A DNA stretch of 24,801 nt from Enterobacteriaceae bacterium UBA3516 (GTDB lineage: Bacteria > Pseudomonadota > Gammaproteobacteria > Enterobacterales > Enterobacteriaceae), in assembly GCA_002377245.1 (NCBI GenBank), contig DFPL01000032.1:1-24801 (forward strand). Direction: 5' to 3'. A model generated the notes under the pieces. That model was given only the letters and a program-made list of their open reading frames with translations. It made no database searches and was not told the origin of the DNA. Made by a program: the position numbers and the translations under genes. Below, piece by piece: positions 21,145-24,801 of the stretch; the first letter of the stretch is position 1, and the number at the start of each line of letters is the position of its first letter.

Positions 21145-21270
21145 TATACCCTAAATAATTCGAGTTGCAGGCAAGTGGCAAACCATTGCCTTCCGGGCGC
21201 TTACGCGGGTAAGTGTCTGGGGCAAGCGAGGCGAGCCAACGCACATGCAACCTGAAGTATGTCGGGTATA
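21145..21270. repeat. ERIC (IRU) repeat element
   Basis: A 126-base element with the ERIC ends TATACCCTAAATAATTCGAG and ...TGAAGTATGTCGGGTATA. The interior has the diagnostic segment GTAAGTGTCTGGGGCAAGCG, close to the usual ERIC2 primer region. It lies between ynfC and the LysE-type exporter, just upstream of ynfC and likely in its leader or promoter. Confidence 0.93.
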
Positions 21271-21313
21271 TATTAGCAAAACCTTTAATCATTCTGGCAA
21301 TGACAATTTAACG

Positions 21314-21952
21314 TCATTCGAAAATCAGCGCTTTCACTCCGGCGAAATTCCACACGATGCCCGCGGCTGCAATCAGGAGCAACACCAGGGCTGACCCGGC
21401 GGTAAAGCGGCGGCTATGGGTCACCGGCAAAAAGCGTTTAACAACCACGATGTAACTGGTCAGTACCACAAAATCGAACAGGATCCAGATAAGCGAAAGC
21501 GTGACGATGCTGGTGGTAAAGTCGGGACTGACGGCAATAAATTGCGGGAAAAAAGAGACGAAAAACAGAATGTCTTTTGGGTTAGCGACGCCCGTGACAA
21601 AGCCACGCCTGAAACCGCCCGCCATTGCGCCTTCAGGTTGCCCTCTTTCAGTTGGCTGTCTGATGTGCCACAGCGTTTGTGCCGCGCCCCAGCCGATGAA
21701 CATCGATCCCGCCAGTCCCAGCGCCGATAGGTATCCGGCGTTTAAGGTCACCACACCACTGAGCATCATCACGGCGACGGCAATCAGCACCAGCGATGCC
21801 AGATTGGTGCCGAGCGTGGTCAGAAAGGCCCTGCTGTAGCCCGACATCGCAGCCGTGCCCGTCACCAACATCACAACCGGCCCCGGTGTCACCAGCAAGG
21901 CCAAAATTGCCAGCATATAAGCACTCAACAGCGCCACATTCAGAGTGTGCAT
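21314..21952 (-). CDS. LysE/RhtB-family amino-acid exporter
   Basis: A 212-residue inner-membrane exporter with about six hydrophobic helices. TPGPVVMLVTGTAAMSGYSRAF is the family's N-terminal signature, and GVANPKDILFFVSFFPQF is the conserved middle block. The long version from 22048 would begin at a TTG codon and add 32 residues with no family match. ATG 21952 (or 21955) gives the usual length and sits behind GGAAGGA. It is divergent from a LysR-type regulator, the classic lysG-lysE arrangement, so that regulator probably senses an amino acid and activates export. E. coli has neither gene between ynfC and ynfD. Confidence 0.88.
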   Translation of the reverse strand: MHTLNVALLSAYMLAILALLVTPGPVVMLVTGTAAMSGYSRAFLTTLGTNLASLVLIAVAVMMLSGVVTLNAGYLSALGLAGSMFIGWGAAQTLWHIRQPTERGQPEGAMAGGFRRGFVTGVANPKDILFFVSFFPQFIAVSPDFTTSIVTLSLIWILFDFVVLTSYIVVVKRFLPVTHSRRFTAGSALVLLLIAAAGIVWNFAGVKALIFE

Positions 21953-22063
21953 CATTCCTTCCACATCGCTTACGGTGGGCAGAGTAGGAAAAAAATCCGC
22001 CGTCAGGGAAAACGAGTTAAACTGGATTTCATTGTGAATTAAACTCAAGGTAAGGTCTCAGGC

Positions 22064-22954
22064 GTGCCTACAAACCTCCCCCATCTTTATGCGCTACGGG
22101 CCTTTTCCGTTGCAGCACAGTACAGCTCATTCAGTCAGGCCGCAGATTTTCTCAACGTAACGCCAGGCGCGGTCAGTCGCCATATTCGTACCCTTGAGGC
22201 GTGGTTTGGCTGCCAGCTCTTTACCCGCAATGGCCCGAAAGTAACTCTCACGGACGCAGGCAACATGCTGGCGGGTGATTTGCAGCAAGGCTTTTCTCAA
22301 CTGGAGACCGCATGCCAGCATTTGCGTAGTCATCATCAGCAACTGCGACTTAAAGCCCCTTCAACCCTGACTATGCGCTGGCTGCTTGATGTAATGGCAA
22401 AATTTCATGAGCAACACGCCGCGCCCGAAATCAATATTTCCAGCGTCTGGATGGACATTGATAGCGTGGCGTTCCAACAAGAGCCCTTTGATTGCGCCAT
22501 CCTGTTGGGCAATGGTCAGTTTGGCGCAGGCACGTGTAGCCTTCATTTATTTGATGAATGGTTGGTGCCCATCTGCGCACCGGGCCTGCTGGCTAAAGCC
22601 CAGGATGATCTGGCCCTTTGTGAGTTGATACACCCCTCCCGTGACCGCCGTGACTGGCGCAGATGGCTGGCAGGAACAGGCTTACATGCGGGTCTTAGCC
22701 TGGCCGGTGGCAAAATATTCGACACCCTGGAACAAGGCATGATGGCGGCAATGGGAGGGCACGGCGTGGCAATCGGCGACCTGCTACTGTGTCAGGCGGC
22801 TCTCGATCAGCATCTGCTGGTGATGCCCTTTCCCCAGCCCATCAAAACCGGTGACGGCTATTATCTTGTCTGGCCCCAGGACTCAAAACGGCAAAATAAT
22901 ATCGATAAGCTGGCCCGGTTTTTACAACAGCACGCCCCTCGATATGCCCCATAA
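22064..22954 (+). CDS. LysR-family transcriptional regulator (GcvA-like)
   Basis: A 296-residue LysR-type regulator. The N-terminal winged helix-turn-helix is at 7-65 (LRAFSVAAQYSSFSQAADFLNVTPGAVSRHIRTLE), followed by the effector-binding domain (QLRLKAPSTLTMRWLL and, later, GMMAAMGGHGVAIGDLLL), which is the pattern of the GcvA/AmpR-like branch. The start is GTG at 22064 (VPTNLPHLYALRAF), with AAGG about seven to ten bases upstream. It is divergent from the LysE exporter with 111 bases between, where its operator should lie. I cannot name the effector. Confidence 0.9.
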   Translation: MPTNLPHLYALRAFSVAAQYSSFSQAADFLNVTPGAVSRHIRTLEAWFGCQLFTRNGPKVTLTDAGNMLAGDLQQGFSQLETACQHLRSHHQQLRLKAPSTLTMRWLLDVMAKFHEQHAAPEINISSVWMDIDSVAFQQEPFDCAILLGNGQFGAGTCSLHLFDEWLVPICAPGLLAKAQDDLALCELIHPSRDRRDWRRWLAGTGLHAGLSLAGGKIFDTLEQGMMAAMGGHGVAIGDLLLCQAALDQHLLVMPFPQPIKTGDGYYLVWPQDSKRQNNIDKLARFLQQHAPRYAP

Positions 22955-23066
22955 TATAGTGCGAATGAAGATTAACGCCGCGTTGGAGGCTATTAATCTG
23001 AGATTTACCTTAACCTTACTGAACACCTGCTACGCTTTTGGCAGGCAGACTAAATAAGGAGTTGAT

Positions 23067-23369
23067 ATGAAATACACACTTTTATTAGGTACCGTTTTGT
23101 TCTCACTCTCGGCCTCAGCCCTGGCGGCACCCGACTCCTGTGAGCGGGTGAAAAGTGATATCCAACAAAAGATTATCAACAACGGCGTACCTGAATCGGG
23201 CTTTACCCTAACGATTGAACCGAACGACCAAAATAGTGCTTCGGACGCGCAGGTTGTCGGGCATTGCGCTAATGATGGATGGAAAATTCTCTATACTCGT
23301 AGCGGGAATAATCAAAGTCAGTCCAATGAAAATTCCGCTTCTGACGCCACCCCACCTGCAGCCCAGTAA
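23067..23369 (+). CDS. ynfD: YnfD, periplasmic DUF1161 protein
   Basis: A 100-residue secreted protein with a signal peptide (MKYTLLLGTVLFSLSASALA, cut at about residue 20). The mature core CERVKSDIQQKIINNGVPESGFTL and AQVVGHCANDGWKILY is almost identical to E. coli YnfD, with two cysteines able to form a disulfide. The C-terminal tail (QSQSNENSASDATPPAAQ) is different and low in complexity. AAGGAG lies five bases before the ATG. Function unknown. Confidence 0.94.
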   Translation: MKYTLLLGTVLFSLSASALAAPDSCERVKSDIQQKIINNGVPESGFTLTIEPNDQNSASDAQVVGHCANDGWKILYTRSGNNQSQSNENSASDATPPAAQ

Positions 23370-23391
23370 TTTCCTCCTCTCATTAAAATCA

Positions 23392-23423
23392 TGGGGATCG
23401 GCCCTCTTATTGATCCCCAATAA
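23392..23423 (+). promoter_or_regulatory. Hairpin after ynfD overlapping an FNR-like site for ynfE
   Basis: TGGGGATC (23392-23399) and GATCCCCA (23412-23419) form an 8-bp stem, a weak terminator. The right arm overlaps TTGAT-CCCC-AATAA (23410-23423), which matches the FNR box at 8 of 10 positions. E. coli ynfEFGH is FNR-activated, so the box may serve ynfE, though the -10 (near 23446-23454) is poor. Confidence 0.4.
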
Positions 23424-23523
23424 TATCTCCCTACTCCTTACTAAGTAGCATAAAGGCATACTTAGCCAGACATTAGTTCCGGCATGTTATTACTTTTTGA
23501 TATAACTTATAGTGGAGTGAGCT

Positions 23524-24801
23524 ATGTCCAACGATGAACTTCCTGCTGGCATCAGCCGGCGAACGCTCGTCAAAACTACTGCGCTGGGATCGCTGGCGTT
23601 GGCCGCAAGCAGTATTTCTCTACCCTTCGGTATGCGAACAGCGGCAGCGGCGGTACAAAGTGCGATGCACCCTGCCGACGATAAGGTTGTCTGGGGAGCC
23701 TGTTCTGTCAACTGCGGCAGCCGTTGTGCGCTGCGCTTTCACGTCAGCGATGACACCGTAACCTGGGTTGAAACAGACAACACCGGGGACGATGTTTACG
23801 GCAATCATCAGGTCCGGGCCTGCCTGCGTGGGCGTTCTATTCGCCGTCGCATCAACCACCCGGACAGACTGAATTATCCGATGAAACGGGTCGGTAAACG
23901 CGGTGAAGGTAAATTTGAACGCATCAGCTGGGATGAAGCTCTCGACACGGTCGCCAACAGCCTGAAAAATACGGTGGCCAAATACGGTAACGAAGCGGTC
24001 TACATCAACTACTCCTCCGGTATCGTCGGCGGCAACATTACCCGCTCGTCCCCCTCCGCCTCCATCATTGCGCGTCTGATGAGTATTTACGGTGGTTTCC
24101 TCGGCCAATATGGAACCTACAGTACGGCGCAAATCGCCTATGCCATGCCCTATACCTACGGTTCAAACGACGGCAATAGCACCTCCGATATTGAAAACAG
24201 CAAACTGGTGGTGATGTTTGGTAACAACCCCGCCGAGACGCGGATGAGCGGTGGCGGCATCACTTATTTCCTTGAACAGGCGCGTGAACGTTCCAACGCA
24301 CGGATGATTGTGATTGACCCGCGTTACACCGACACCGCTGCCGGGCGTGAGGATGAGTGGCTGCCGATTCGCCCCGGCACGGATGCCGCCCTGGTTGCCG
24401 GTCTCGCCTGGGTGCTGATCGCCGAAAACCTGGTCGACCAACCTTTCCTGGATAAATACTGTATCGGCTATGACGAAAAAACCCTGCCGGCGGACGCCCC
24501 GGCCAACGGTCATTACAAAGCCTATATTCTCGGTCAGGGTGACGATGGCATCGCGAAAACCCCACAATGGGCGTCGGCAATCACCGGGATTCCCGCCGAT
24601 CGCATCGTAAAACTGGCCCGCGAAATCGGTACCGCCAAACCGGCTTACATATGCCAGGGCTGGGGGCCACAGCGTCAGGCAAACGGTGAGCAAGCCGCTC
24701 GTGCTATCGCTATGTTGCCCATTCTGACCGGGAACGTCGGCATCAACGGCGGTAACAGTGGCGCACGCGAATCGACGTACACCATTACCATCGAGCGCAT
24801 G
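23524..24801 (+). CDS. ynfE: YnfE, selenate/DMSO reductase family molybdoenzyme subunit (3' truncated)
   Basis: The first 426 codons of a molybdopterin-dependent oxidoreductase. A twin-arginine signal is evident (SRRTLVK at 11-17, followed by a hydrophobic stretch), so the folded enzyme is exported to the periplasm. The [4Fe-4S] cysteines are CSVNCGSRC and the fourth in RACLRG. The block GTYSTAQI contains the Ser expected to coordinate molybdenum in DMSO-reductase types. It is close to E. coli YnfE, an alternative DMSO/selenate reductase catalytic subunit that works with YnfF, YnfG, YnfH and DmsD. GGAG lies six bases before ATG 23524. The gene runs off the window, so completeness and the operon partners are unseen. 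Confidence 0.96.
   Translation, partial: MSNDELPAGISRRTLVKTTALGSLALAASSISLPFGMRTAAAAVQSAMHPADDKVVWGACSVNCGSRCALRFHVSDDTVTWVETDNTGDDVYGNHQVRACLRGRSIRRRINHPDRLNYPMKRVGKRGEGKFERISWDEALDTVANSLKNTVAKYGNEAVYINYSSGIVGGNITRSSPSASIIARLMSIYGGFLGQYGTYSTAQIAYAMPYTYGSNDGNSTSDIENSKLVVMFGNNPAETRMSGGGITYFLEQARERSNARMIVIDPRYTDTAAGREDEWLPIRPGTDAALVAGLAWVLIAENLVDQPFLDKYCIGYDEKTLPADAPANGHYKAYILGQGDDGIAKTPQWASAITGIPADRIVKLAREIGTAKPAYICQGWGPQRQANGEQAARAIAMLPILTGNVGINGGNSGARESTYTITIERM

Noticed and set aside
21953..22048. 32-residue extension of the LysE exporter from a TTG codon.
   Set aside because: It exceeds the usual family length, lacks homology, and the ATG at 21952 or 21955 sits behind GGAAGGA.
23620..24693. 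Long minus-strand frames opposite ynfE (170 and 176 codons).
   Set aside because: They mirror the GC-rich codons of ynfE and have no family features or ribosome-binding sites.

Overview
The window is chromosomal DNA from a member of the Enterobacteriaceae. Nearly every core gene matches an E. coli K-12 gene in order and strand: marA-marB-eamA-ydeE, mgtS-mgrR, dcp-ydfG-rspR-ydfZ-ydfI-ydfJ, rspB-rspA, and ynfA-ynfB-speG-ynfC-ynfD-ynfE. Sequence divergence, several accessory genes and an intact ydfJ argue against E. coli itself. An Enterobacter / Lelliottia / Leclercia / Citrobacter-type genome fits best, but genus is inference. I saw no tRNA, rRNA, CRISPR array, insertion sequence or prophage. 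One ERIC repeat is present.

Layout. (1) 1-2847: the 3' end of the mar operon (marA truncated by the window edge, marB and its terminator), the convergent cysteine-pathway exporter eamA, and the MFS exporter ydeE. (2) 2844-6935: an accessory block absent from this position in E. coli K-12. It holds an MFS exporter, a cobalamin-independent methionine-synthase-like enzyme behind probable MetJ boxes, a rhodanese, and a divergent FtrA-type DJ-1/AraC regulator. (3) 6943-7358: a magnesium-response island with the 31-residue membrane protein MgtS and the convergent sRNA MgrR, each behind a candidate PhoP promoter. (4) 7460-9131: small or poorly known genes (a one-helix protein, a SAM methyltransferase, a 32-residue membrane protein, a small HTH-like protein) where E. 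coli has dgcZ-ydeI-ydeJ. (5) 9311-13473: dcp, ydfG, rspR and ydfZ, the last with a well-placed FNR site. (6) 13509-18827: a sugar-acid cluster, rspA-rspB-ydfJ plus ydfI. (7) 18940-24801: ynfA, ynfB, speG, ynfC, an ERIC element, an inserted LysE/LysR exporter-regulator pair, ynfD, and the start of the selenate/DMSO-reductase-family gene ynfE, which runs off the window.

The most interesting system is region 6. RspB (L-gulonate/idonate 5-dehydrogenase-like), YdfI (fructuronate reductase/mannonate oxidoreductase family) and RspA (mannonate dehydratase family with its active-site residues) could together convert L-gulonate through fructuronate and mannonate to 2-keto-3-deoxygluconate (KDG), with YdfJ as importer. 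A near-perfect KdgR box lies just upstream of ydfI, and KdgR responds to KDG. In E. coli K-12 the same locus is broken by the Qin prophage; here it is whole. Function and regulation are inferred from family membership and sequence pattern only.
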